Part shown: piece after piece, positions 1-7,506 of the stretch
How the letters are laid out: every line of letters begins with the position of its first letter
How positions within the stretch are numbered: the first letter of the stretch is position 1
Assembly: GCA_016871495.1 (NCBI GenBank)
Contig: VHDF01000030.1
Span: 1 to 52,793, forward strand
Origin: Verrucomicrobiota bacterium
Lineage (GTDB): Bacteria; Verrucomicrobiota; Verrucomicrobiia; Limisphaerales; VHDF01
Direction of reading: 5' to 3'
Length of the DNA stretch: 52,793 bases
Notes under the pieces: generated by a model
Database searches by the model: none
What the model was told of the DNA's origin: nothing
What the model saw: the letters and a program-made list of their open reading frames with translations, nothing else
Program-made: the position numbers and the translations under genes

Positions 1-13
1 GATCCTTCCATCA

Positions 14-1567
14 TCATGCTTGTTGAAACTTTCGCTGCGCCGGGAAGAGCGGGCGCAACGCGACACTGAGACGGTCTTGAAGAGCCTGCCTTTCGCGGTA
101 GCGCGCCGCGGCCTCCGCGTTGGGCGAGGCGCTCTGGCCCGAATTGATCTTCACAAATCGATCCGTGATTTCATGAATCTCGACGCGTTCGCCCTCCTGC
201 CGCCTCCAGCACCACAAGGCTTGCAACGCGGCTCCGTAGGCCGCGCCCTCTCCCACCTTCAAGGTCACCACTTCCGTGTTAAAGACATCCGCCATGATTT
301 GCCTCCACAAAGCGGATCGAGCCCCGCCGCCGGTCGCGCGAATCTGCGCGGGGCGCACACCGAGCTGCTCCAGTTTTCGCAACCCGTAATTCATGCCCAG
401 CGTCACGCCTTCCATGGCCGAACGAGCAAAGACCCCGGGATGAAAAGTGCCCGGATTCACCCCCAAAAACACCCCGGTTCCCTCCGGCACGTTCGGGGTT
501 CGCTCCCCTTCAAGATACGGCAAAAGCAAAAGCCCCATCGACCCGGCCGGAACCCGGGACGCCTCGCGCTCGAACTTTCGGTGATCCCAGCCGAAACACT
601 TCCTCAGCATCTCGGTCGCGACGGTGACGTTCATGGTGCAGAGCAGCGGAAGCCATTGGTCCGTCGAATCACAAAAGGCGGCGATCTCCCCATCGGGATC
701 CACCACGGGCTTTTCCGAGCAGGCATAGATGGTTCCACTGGTGCCAAAACTCGCCGTGATCACGCCCGGACGCGTGTTGCCCGTGCCAATGGCCCCCATC
801 ATGTTGTCCCCCCCGCCGGCACTCACCCAAACGCCCGCGCCAAGGCCCAAGGCCTTGGCCACTTCCGGTCTCAACGAACCGGCGGGCTCCGCGCTCGATT
901 GCAAAGGCGGAAACTTCCCGGGCAGATCGGCATCGATCGCAGCCATGGCTTCTTCGCACCACCGGCGACGACGCACGTCCAGCAACGCGGTTCCACTCGC
1001 GTCCCCGTACTCCATCGTCATCTTCCCCGTCAGCCAGAAATTCAAGTAATCGTGAGGCAGCAAGACCTTGGAAAGACGGGAAAAATTCCTGGGCTCATGG
1101 TCTTTCAACCACAGGATCTTCGAGGCGGTGAATCCCGGAAGAATCGCGTTGCCCAACAGCTTCGTCACGCGCCGCGATCCTCCCAACTTTTCGGTTAATT
1201 GGACGCACTCCTCCCCGGTCGTCGTATCGCACCAAAGCTTCGCGGGACGGATGACCTCCCCGTGCTTGTCGACGGGAACAAATCCATGCTGCTGACCGCT
1301 GACCCCCAGGGCCCGAACTTCCCCCGTGCGAGCCCCTGCTTGCCGCAAGGCCATGCGAAGCGCCTTTTGTGCAGCCTGCTTCCAAACTTCAGGATGTTGT
1401 TCCTTGGCTCCAGGGGGAAGCCCCTCAATCAATCCATAAGCGCTGGATCCCTCCCCTTCGACACGCCCGTTGCCGGCGTTAACCACCAACGCCTTTGTCG
1501 ATTGGGTCCCGCTATCGATTCCCGCCACCAATGTTCTCATGCTGCGCGAAGGAAGCATGCTGCTCAT
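14..1567 (-). CDS. xylB: Xylulokinase (FGGY-family carbohydrate kinase)
   Basis: Phosphorylates D-xylulose to xylulose 5-phosphate with ATP in the cytoplasm, feeding pentoses into the pentose phosphate pathway. The N-terminal FGGY phosphate-binding segment GIDSGTQSTKALVV is near residues 16-29, followed by GQQHGFVPVD and WCDTTT, which match the xylulokinase substrate region. The C-terminal ATPase half carries GGGDNMMGAIGTGN and ATGGGARSALWRQ. The reading frame is open further upstream inside hisS, but the chosen ATG overlaps the hisS stop as ATGA, giving 517 residues, usual for the family. An internal ATG at 1540, directly before RTLVAGID, is the alternative start. Coupling to hisS is an odd pairing and probably only reflects operon packing. 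Another FGGY sugar kinase is possible, but the motifs favour xylulose. Confidence 0.88.
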   Translation of the reverse strand: MSSMLPSRSMRTLVAGIDSGTQSTKALVVNAGNGRVEGEGSSAYGLIEGLPPGAKEQHPEVWKQAAQKALRMALRQAGARTGEVRALGVSGQQHGFVPVDKHGEVIRPAKLWCDTTTGEECVQLTEKLGGSRRVTKLLGNAILPGFTASKILWLKDHEPRNFSRLSKVLLPHDYLNFWLTGKMTMEYGDASGTALLDVRRRRWCEEAMAAIDADLPGKFPPLQSSAEPAGSLRPEVAKALGLGAGVWVSAGGGDNMMGAIGTGNTRPGVITASFGTSGTIYACSEKPVVDPDGEIAAFCDSTDQWLPLLCTMNVTVATEMLRKCFGWDHRKFEREASRVPAGSMGLLLLPYLEGERTPNVPEGTGVFLGVNPGTFHPGVFARSAMEGVTLGMNYGLRKLEQLGVRPAQIRATGGGARSALWRQIMADVFNTEVVTLKVGEGAAYGAALQALWCWRRQEGERVEIHEITDRFVKINSGQSASPNAEAAARYRERQALQDRLSVALRPLFPAQRKFQQA

Positions 1568-2859
1568 CCCACCGGCTGTCCAATCTTCTGTTGGCATCCG
1601 CTTCGCAATTCCCCCACCCACCCCGGAATGGCTTCCCAGTCCAAGGAAACCTCTTCTCGAGTTCGCAAATTCCGGCACCACGCTTTGCGCAAACCGGAGC
1701 CCTCGGCCCGCGCCAAACCCAAACACCCCAGCTCCACAGCGCGCTTGATTTGCTTGTCCAGCTTCTGCGGCGTGAAACTGTGATCCACCGCGCATCCTCG
1801 ATCCCGCAGCCATTGCACCAAACTCAGCGCTTCAGCGCGCGAGCCTCCCGGTTCGCTCAGGACAAAAACTTCGGCCCCCGCGCCAAATTCCGGCAAGAGA
1901 CCGCGATCCTTCAAGAGTTCCAGCAACACCACATCGCCCATGCCGAATCCCAATCCGGGCAGATCCGCCCGGCCCCCGCTGAGCATCTTGACCAGTTGAT
2001 CGTAGCGACCTCCCCCGGCAATCGCACGAAAAACGCCCTTGCGATCGAATGCTTCAAAAACTGGCCCCGTGTAGTACGCCAATCCACGAATCACGGAGTA
2101 ATCGATCGCGACATAATCGGATAATCCTCGTGCGCACACATCATCCAGAATCTCACGGAGATCGGGCGTCGGTTCGGCGGCCGCAACGTAAGCCTTGACC
2201 TGATCGAGGGTGCAGCCCGCGAGGGCGAGCTTCCCGTCCGTCGTCTCGGGAGGTTCCCGCTCCATCTTGTCGATCGCCTGGAAAAACCCGGCCGGATCAG
2301 CGCCGGGTTTCGCGTTGCGCTCGAAAAAAGCCTGCCAAGCCAGCCGGCTGCTCAGGCGCACCACAAAATCTCCGGAACCCAAACCGAGCTCGCGCAGGGA
2401 GTCAATCAAGAGAGCGATGATCTCCGCGTCCGCCGCTCGCCCCGTTTCCCCGAAGATATCCGCGTTGAACTGAAAGTGTTCCCGCAGCCTGCCTTTCTGC
2501 TGCTTCTCGTAACGGAAGAGCTGGGGAATGGCGAACCACTTGATCGGCTTCCTATAGTTCCGTTCCTGTCTGGCCACCATGCGCGCGAGCGTCGGCGTCA
2601 TCTCAGGCCGAAGGGAAACCGCACGATCCCCTTTGTCCGTGAAATTGAACAGTTGACCGACAATTTCGTCCCCGCTCTTGGCCGTGTAGAGCTCCAAGGG
2701 CTCCAAGGGCGGGCCGTCGTACTCGCGGAACCCGTACCGAACGGCCACTCGACGCCACGCCTCAAAAACGTGCCGACGCGCGTCCAAACTCCAACTTTCG
2801 TTGGCAGGCAGTGGCGCCGGATAGAACTCGCGGAATCCTGGAAGGTGATCGAGGTTCAC
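1564..2859 (-). CDS. hisS: Histidine--tRNA ligase
   Basis: Class II aminoacyl-tRNA synthetase that charges tRNA-His. Visible landmarks in order are the N-terminal motif 1 region (GFREYDGPPLEPLELY), SLRPEMTPTLARMVARQ near residues 80-97, the motif 2 loop FRYEKQQKGRLREHFQF near 114-130, the histidine-specific GLAYYTGPVFEAF near 258-270, motif 3 (GLGFGMGDVVLLELL), and a C-terminal anticodon-binding domain from about residue 320. The length of 431 residues is typical. Its stop codon overlaps the xylB start (ATGA), so the two are probably translationally coupled. A perfect hairpin lies about 65 bp upstream of the start, in the likely leader. Confidence 0.95.
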   Translation of the reverse strand: MNLDHLPGFREFYPAPLPANESWSLDARRHVFEAWRRVAVRYGFREYDGPPLEPLELYTAKSGDEIVGQLFNFTDKGDRAVSLRPEMTPTLARMVARQERNYRKPIKWFAIPQLFRYEKQQKGRLREHFQFNADIFGETGRAADAEIIALLIDSLRELGLGSGDFVVRLSSRLAWQAFFERNAKPGADPAGFFQAIDKMEREPPETTDGKLALAGCTLDQVKAYVAAAEPTPDLREILDDVCARGLSDYVAIDYSVIRGLAYYTGPVFEAFDRKGVFRAIAGGGRYDQLVKMLSGGRADLPGLGFGMGDVVLLELLKDRGLLPEFGAGAEVFVLSEPGGSRAEALSLVQWLRDRGCAVDHSFTPQKLDKQIKRAVELGCLGLARAEGSGLRKAWCRNLRTREEVSLDWEAIPGWVGELRSGCQQKIGQPVG

Positions 2860-3185
2860 AACAAAACTTGGCGGTATTTCGTCTCTCTACGACTCGCCCT
2901 ACGTTCGTTCGCCATCGGAGCGCGGACGTTGACGCCGCCTCAACGTCCACCCATCAACTCGCGCCGAATCACTCCGGCCCCGAAGCTGACCACGCTGGGA
3001 GTCCTCACCCCACAAACAACCCCGTCGATCGAAAGCTCGAGGTTCCCTGTCCAAATCCAATGCTGAAGCGTTGTCAAGGCCGGGCTCGCCAAGGCCAATG
3101 ACCCTGCAATCTTCGCTGCTCGCCCATTCCCATCTCCCATTGCATCGCAACAGCTTGGTGGACATAAGAAAGTGCGATTGGTGAA
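2860..3185. other. Intergenic stretch upstream of hisS
   Basis: No convincing gene lies between hisS and the HU-type gene; the short frames here lack family resemblance or ribosome sites. It holds a perfect palindrome (2924-2948) and, at its far end, the terminator of the HU-type gene. Confidence 0.6.
2924..2948. repeat. Perfect 9-bp inverted repeat upstream of hisS
   Basis: Arms GGACGTTGA and TCAACGTCC are separated by seven bases. It sits about 65 bp before hisS, in what would be the 5' leader if the promoter lies further upstream. There is no T-run on either side, so it is not a canonical terminator. It may be an interspersed palindromic repeat or an mRNA leader structure; the sequence alone does not decide. 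Confidence 0.6.
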
Positions 3186-3219
3186 CAAAAAAGGCGCCCC
3201 CGGCCAAGCAGGTGCGCCT
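3186..3219 (-). terminator. Rho-independent terminator of the HU/IHF-type gene
   Basis: Read on the minus strand, a 9-bp stem (AGGCGCACC pairing with GGGGCGCCT, one mismatch) is followed at once by six T residues. It lies about 20 bp after the stop of the HU-type gene. Confidence 0.85.
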
Positions 3220-3239
3220 CTGCGAAATATTCTTAAGGT

Positions 3240-3575
3240 TCAATCAGGCTTCTCAGAATCCCCGCCCTCGTTGGCGCTTTCAATTTCAGTCGGAGTAAGC
3301 TTGAGCACCGCTTCACGCATTTCCTTGCCAGGCTTAAACTTAACCACAGCTCGAGGAGGGATGATCACATCAGCCTCGGGCGCATTCGGATTCCGTCCGA
3401 TGCGGGCCTTGCGAACCTTGACTTCGAAGACACCGAAATTGCGCAACTCCACTTTCCTTCCCTTGGACACAGCCTCTCCGATGTAATCCAATGTCTTTTG
3501 GATGACATCCAATACGGTCTGTTGCACAAGGCCTGTTTCGTTACTGATGCGGACCACCAGATCACGTTTCGTCAT
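3240..3575 (-). CDS. HU/IHF-family DNA-binding protein
   Basis: Small nucleoid-associated histone-like protein that binds and bends DNA as a dimer. The 111-residue product starts MTKRDLVVRISNETGL and carries the dimerisation helices, the core ELRNFGVFEVKVRKAR, and the DNA-binding beta-arm with IGRNPNAPEADVIIPP, whose Pro in the RNP tip is the intercalating residue of the family. The arm is followed by VVKFKPGKEMREAV. An acidic tail of about 15 residues (ANEGGDSEKPD) extends beyond the usual 90-95 residue length. The ATG at 3575 is preferred over upstream codons because GGAG sits at the right distance and a promoter precedes it. It is transcribed alone, between its own promoter and terminator. 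HU or IHF subtype cannot be settled by eye. Confidence 0.92.
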   Translation of the reverse strand: MTKRDLVVRISNETGLVQQTVLDVIQKTLDYIGEAVSKGRKVELRNFGVFEVKVRKARIGRNPNAPEADVIIPPRAVVKFKPGKEMREAVLKLTPTEIESANEGGDSEKPD

Positions 3576-3627
3576 AGGGATCTCCGTTGAGAGAGTAGTT
3601 TGAGCCGCAAAACACAACAGCACGTGC

Positions 3628-3656
3628 AATCTAAACCCTTAGCAATCAAGGGTCAA
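3628..3656 (-). promoter_or_regulatory. Sigma-70-type promoter of the HU/IHF-type gene
   Basis: On the minus strand TTGACC (-35) and TAGATT (-10) are separated by exactly 17 bp. The -10 lies about 50 bp before the start codon, and a GGAG ribosome site follows. Confidence 0.65.
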
Positions 3657-4040
3657 GTGAGGAATTACGTTGAGCCAAATGGGTTATCCCGAAGTTGACG
3701 GCAGAGAAGCGCAGGCGGCCAAGCCTGACGAATAGTCTCCAATTCAAGCGATTGGCATTCAACGATTTAGATTCCGGATTCCGGGGCGAGAATGGCGCCA
3801 ACGTGTGGCAAACTCGAACTCGATTCCTCCTACCCCCGGTCTCCAGGCGATAGGATGCTGTTCCGCCGACGGCCCGTTGGCGCCGCAGGCCACATCAGCC
3901 GGTGATTCTTTCTCCCGAGGTGCCTCGTTCCTAGCGCTACCTCCCAGGTCGGGCGAACGGCACAACGAGAAACAGGGCTGTCTGCGCTCAGATCTCAACT
4001 CCGTCATCGTGGACTGAGACGGCTCGCGGGCCACCGCTTT
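3657..4040. other. Intergenic stretch, nothing recognised
   Basis: Between the HU-type promoter and the end of the HExxH membrane-protein gene. Only short frames without recognisable similarity or ribosome sites; no tRNA-like or terminator-like structure seen. Confidence 0.5.
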
Positions 4041-4712
4041 TCACGACTCACCCCCTATTCCTCGCGCGATCTGCCACACATTCCGAAGAAGCCACGCCGT
4101 ATCCTGAAACAGCGTCGCCCCGAAACGCTCGATCCCTTCTCCCCCATGCAGACAGGAAACGGCAAAGCCAAAAACCAAACCATTCCCCAGCCACACCACG
4201 ACACCGGAAAAAAACATCCCGTGCTCCATCCAATCGGGCTGACGCACTTTCAGCACCTCCCAATTCATCAAGAGATGAAAGGCAACCGTGAAACCCAGTC
4301 CCACGTGAAAGAGTGCCCCCAACAACGGACCATTCCTCCACATCCGCACCAGCCCATAAACGAGAATCAATGCGCTGGAATAGAGTGGAAAAAAGTAGGG
4401 GGCGAGCGAAATCAAGACATTGGACTTCGTCACCACGACGTGGCCTCCTCGGGCGGTGGCCTTGAGGCGTCGAACTTTTCCCCCAAACAGAATCACCCAC
4501 AAGGCATGAGTCAATTCATGTCCAACCACATAAATCCACATGGGCTTGGGAACCCAAAGAAAGAGTAGTAAGAAGGCCATGAAACCCGCCCCGAAGGGGA
4601 CCCAAACCTGATCCAATTCAGTGGCAACCTTCAGCATCCGCCAAAGCGTGATGCTGCTGGACAAGGCGGCAGGCAAGAGCAGAACACCCAGTGCCCATTT
4701 CAGCCATTTCAT
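4041..4712 (-). CDS. Integral membrane protein with an HExxH motif (M50-like)
   Basis: A 223-residue protein with several membrane segments: residues about 5-25, 40-60, a third at 97-120, and more towards the C-terminus. Between the second and third lies GHELTHALW, an HExxH zinc-metallopeptidase signature placed in or beside a membrane helix as in site-2-protease-like (M50) or DUF3267-type proteins. No clear second zinc-ligand motif (such as the NPDG of classical RseP) is visible, so peptidase activity is inference. It reads as a single gene followed by no clear terminator. The start ATG opens with MKWLKWALGVLLLP, a good membrane-insertion segment. Confidence 0.7.
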   Translation of the reverse strand: MKWLKWALGVLLLPAALSSSITLWRMLKVATELDQVWVPFGAGFMAFLLLFLWVPKPMWIYVVGHELTHALWVILFGGKVRRLKATARGGHVVVTKSNVLISLAPYFFPLYSSALILVYGLVRMWRNGPLLGALFHVGLGFTVAFHLLMNWEVLKVRQPDWMEHGMFFSGVVVWLGNGLVFGFAVSCLHGGEGIERFGATLFQDTAWLLRNVWQIARGIGGES

Positions 4713-4772
4713 GGCCGAGCCTCAATGAGGGATCAAACTCACCAGATCCTCACCCTGAGATATCCGACAAAG

Positions 4773-4800
4773 AAAAAACCCCCGGCGATGCCGAGGGTTT
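4773..4800 (-). terminator. Rho-independent terminator after the secreted hypothetical gene
   Basis: On the minus strand AAACCCTCGGC pairs with GCCGGGGGTTT around an ATC loop (one mismatch), running into a six-T tract. It ends the gene at 4830-5486. Confidence 0.85.
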
Positions 4801-4829
4801 CGTGTTTAAATTGAACAACTCAAACCCGA

Positions 4830-5486
4830 TCAACGATTCGGATCTGCACCTGGAGATGCGTAGTTATTAACGCTTACGGGTGGAAGGACCGTAAATACTA
4901 GGCGTGTGTTGATTCGATCAATCCGAACTGTGAATTTACCAATCGTGAGGAGTGGAGGAAAACGACGCCCCACATTTGAAAGAGTCTCACCTTCAGTCAA
5001 CTCAGCCGCAATTTTAGTGATAGCCTGCTGTTCCTCTAAAACCGCAGATTTCACCAACTCCATTGAGTTTAGGGAAGAGTTCTGCAAGGCCGAAATGATA
5101 TTTTCTGCCTGACCCGAAGCTGTAATCGTGGCGACGCGCGCTATGTCAATCGTTTCATCGGGAGCAACTTCCGCAACCGTTGCCACCAAGCTAGGAGCCA
5201 ACTCAGGCGCTACTATTGAGAGACTTCCCACCACAGAAGCCAAGTTCACCGAGCTCTTCTTGGCAACAGCTTTAACGACCAAGATAGCCGTTTCCTTGCG
5301 TGTTGCATCGCTGGCCTTCTCCACTAGACTCACCGCTTTAGGAACGAGTTCAACCGTCGGAGTCTTCTGGATTGTGGTTTGGATTTTATCCTGCTGGCTC
5401 TTGGTCAGTGTGGCCGTGGTTCCGGCCATCAACGTCACCGAGCCCGCCAAGGCCGCAACAAGGATCAGTTTGTTCACACGTTTCAT
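4830..5486 (-). CDS. Secreted protein of unknown function, low-complexity helical
   Basis: The 218-residue product begins MKRVNKLILVAALAGSVT, a Sec signal peptide ending near a TLMAG site. The mature part is rich in Ala, Val, Ser and Thr with repeated patterns (LVEKASDATRKETAILVVKAVAKK, split here only descriptively) resembling tandem helical repeats, then a more ordered C-terminal 50 residues. I recall similarly built Ala/Val-rich exported proteins in Verrucomicrobia genomes but cannot assign a function. A TTG codon 18 bp upstream could also start translation. The gene has its own promoter (5523-5550) and terminator (4773-4800), so it is a single transcription unit. Its codon use looks more A/T-rich than its neighbours. 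Confidence 0.75.
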   Translation of the reverse strand: MKRVNKLILVAALAGSVTLMAGTTATLTKSQQDKIQTTIQKTPTVELVPKAVSLVEKASDATRKETAILVVKAVAKKSSVNLASVVGSLSIVAPELAPSLVATVAEVAPDETIDIARVATITASGQAENIISALQNSSLNSMELVKSAVLEEQQAITKIAAELTEGETLSNVGRRFPPLLTIGKFTVRIDRINTRLVFTVLPPVSVNNYASPGADPNR

Positions 5487-5522
5487 AAAAATTTTGGTCG
5501 CCAATGGTGGTTAACAGAACCA

Positions 5523-5550
5523 CTTATATCTGATTGAGCACACGCGTCAA
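5523..5550 (-). promoter_or_regulatory. Sigma-70-type promoter for the secreted hypothetical protein
   Basis: Minus strand: TTGACG (-35), 16 bp, TATAAG (-10), each one base from consensus, about 37 bp upstream of the ATG at 5486. Confidence 0.65.
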
Positions 5551-5691
5551 TCGAATTTTTCGAGCTCGAGGCTCATCTCACACAGAGCAAACTTAATGCC
5601 ACCAACCGAGGTGCCATCCTAGGTGGAAAATTCTTCCAAAGCAATATGAATTTTCTCAATCCCAGCAAACCAGAGGCAAGAACTGCCTGCC

Positions 5692-7482
5692 TCACGGCTC
5701 TTGAATCAAGGTCGAACGGTTCACCTCAATTCCTTCGACTTTCTGAATCCGACCGTTCGGCCAGCGAACTTCCAGACTCCCAAGCCGCCCGGACTGGCCC
5801 AGTCCCAGTGTTATCGGCAGTTCCGACTGAGAAAGATAGCTTTTTGTGGGCATCACTTGCCGTGCCAACTCCTGGCCGTTAACCCGCGCCATGACCCACG
5901 CCCCAATGGCATCGGTGTTTCCGCCTCGGCCTTTCAAGCGCAACCGAATCCAGCGAACCGCCGCAGAAGACTCATTCCGAACCAGTAAGGCGGGACCGCC
6001 AACCTGCGTCATCACCACGTCCAAATCCCCATCCCCATCGATATCCGCATAGGCCGAACCCCGCCCGACCATGGGCTGGAAAAGATCAGAGGGACCTTCC
6101 ACGGGCACGAACCGTTCACCCCGCACACCGCCCTGGTTCCAAAACAATTGCGCAGCTTGTCGATATCGTTGCCCGGGACTTGATCGCTCGATGAACTCGT
6201 CAAGGTGGCCATTCGCGGTCAGCAAATCGAGGCGTCCATCCAAATCGTAATCGAAAAAGAACAGACCGAAGGTGAGGCGATCGCGGCTGGCCGCTCCAAG
6301 TCCCTCCGCCACCGCTTCGTCCGCAAAAAGAGTCATCTCCCTTTGCGAAACATAAAGAGCATTCATCTCGTTGGCAAAGTTCCCAATCGCAATCCCCAAG
6401 GCCTCATCATTGCGAAACTTCGCCGTGTCAATTCCCATCGCGCCTCGAGTCTGTCCCAAGGTGTCGAAAGCAATGCCATACCTCGCCCCCACCTCCTCAA
6501 ATGTTCCATTCTGACGGTTTAAAAAGACAAAATTCTGCACGGTGTCGTTGGCCACCACCAAATCCATCCACCCGTCTCTATCAATATCCACCGGCGCCAC
6601 CGCAAGTGATTTCGCCTTAGGCCCTCCCCCACCCGGCAGCCGCACTCTCAAACCTGCCTGCTGCGAAACCTCTCGGAATTCACCCCGGCCCTCGTTGAGA
6701 AAAAGCCACGGATAGGCGCCACCAAAGTTGACCGGCGGACCGTAACTTCGTCCCAATCCGGGCAGCCGGTAATTGGCCTCCATATCCAACTCACGGCTCC
6801 ACTTGACATAATTGCAAACAAACAGGTCCAAATCTCCATCCCGGTCAAAATCGATCCACGCTGCCCCGGTGCTCCAGCCTCCATCCCCACCCACACCCGC
6901 CTTCAAAGTGGTCTCTTCAAATTTTCCGCCGCCCAGATTGCGAAACAAAAAATTCCCTCCCACCGCCGTGCAATAAAGGTCCGTCAGCCCATCCCCATCG
7001 TAATCTCCACAGGCAACTCCCATTCCATAAAACCGCTTTTCCAACCCGCTGCCTCTAGTGGCTTCCCGAAACTTTCCATGACCGTCGTTCAAGTAAAGCT
7101 CGAGCGAGGACTGGGGCCCTCCCGACCCGCTCCAAGCCGTCCCGTTCACGAACACCAAGTCCTGGTCGCCATCATCCTCAGCGTCGAAAAACGCGACTCC
7201 GCCCCCCATCGTTTCGGGCAACAGCTTCTCACCCGTGGCGCCGTTGAAATGAACAAAGCGAAGTCCGGACTCGAGGGTCACATTTCGAAATCGAGCCGGT
7301 GCCGCCGCAGGGCTGGAGTCTTCGGATGAAGCAGGCGGCTTGGGACTTGCCGGCTTCCTCCCGACCGCCAGCCACCCCATCAACCCGCCCAATGACAAGA
7401 CGCCGCATCCGGCCAGAAAAAACACCCACAGCCGCCCGACCGGTTTCGGCTTCCCTTCGACCCAACCCTCGCCATCCTTCAT
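5692..7482 (-). CDS. FG-GAP/VCBS repeat protein with C-terminal ASPIC/UnbV domain (CRTAC1-like)
   Basis: A 596-residue envelope protein with one N-terminal membrane anchor (about residues 18-40, WVFFLAGCGVLSLGGLMGWL), a Ser/Pro-rich linker, then a seven-bladed-propeller-type region of calcium-binding FG-GAP repeats. The repeats are visible as DAEDDGDQDL, DYDGDGLTDL, DFDRDGDLDL, DIDRDGWMDL, DYDLDGRLDL and DIDGDGDLDV. The last 80 residues form an ASPIC/UnbV domain (GAWVMARVNGQE ... GSLEVRWPNG). Such proteins are common and multicopy in Verrucomicrobia and Planctomycetes, and their biochemical role is unknown; adhesion or polymer binding is a guess. The gene starts 24 bp after the giant CotH gene ends, so the two are probably co-transcribed. 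Confidence 0.9.
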   Translation of the reverse strand: MKDGEGWVEGKPKPVGRLWVFFLAGCGVLSLGGLMGWLAVGRKPASPKPPASSEDSSPAAAPARFRNVTLESGLRFVHFNGATGEKLLPETMGGGVAFFDAEDDGDQDLVFVNGTAWSGSGGPQSSLELYLNDGHGKFREATRGSGLEKRFYGMGVACGDYDGDGLTDLYCTAVGGNFLFRNLGGGKFEETTLKAGVGGDGGWSTGAAWIDFDRDGDLDLFVCNYVKWSRELDMEANYRLPGLGRSYGPPVNFGGAYPWLFLNEGRGEFREVSQQAGLRVRLPGGGGPKAKSLAVAPVDIDRDGWMDLVVANDTVQNFVFLNRQNGTFEEVGARYGIAFDTLGQTRGAMGIDTAKFRNDEALGIAIGNFANEMNALYVSQREMTLFADEAVAEGLGAASRDRLTFGLFFFDYDLDGRLDLLTANGHLDEFIERSSPGQRYRQAAQLFWNQGGVRGERFVPVEGPSDLFQPMVGRGSAYADIDGDGDLDVVMTQVGGPALLVRNESSAAVRWIRLRLKGRGGNTDAIGAWVMARVNGQELARQVMPTKSYLSQSELPITLGLGQSGRLGSLEVRWPNGRIQKVEGIEVNRSTLIQEP

Positions 7483-7506
7483 GTCCCGAACGATGAACGC
7501 GCCTGC

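Noticed and set aside
2899-3243. Short minus-strand frames between hisS and the HU-type gene
   Set aside because: They cross a terminator and a palindrome and show no family similarity.
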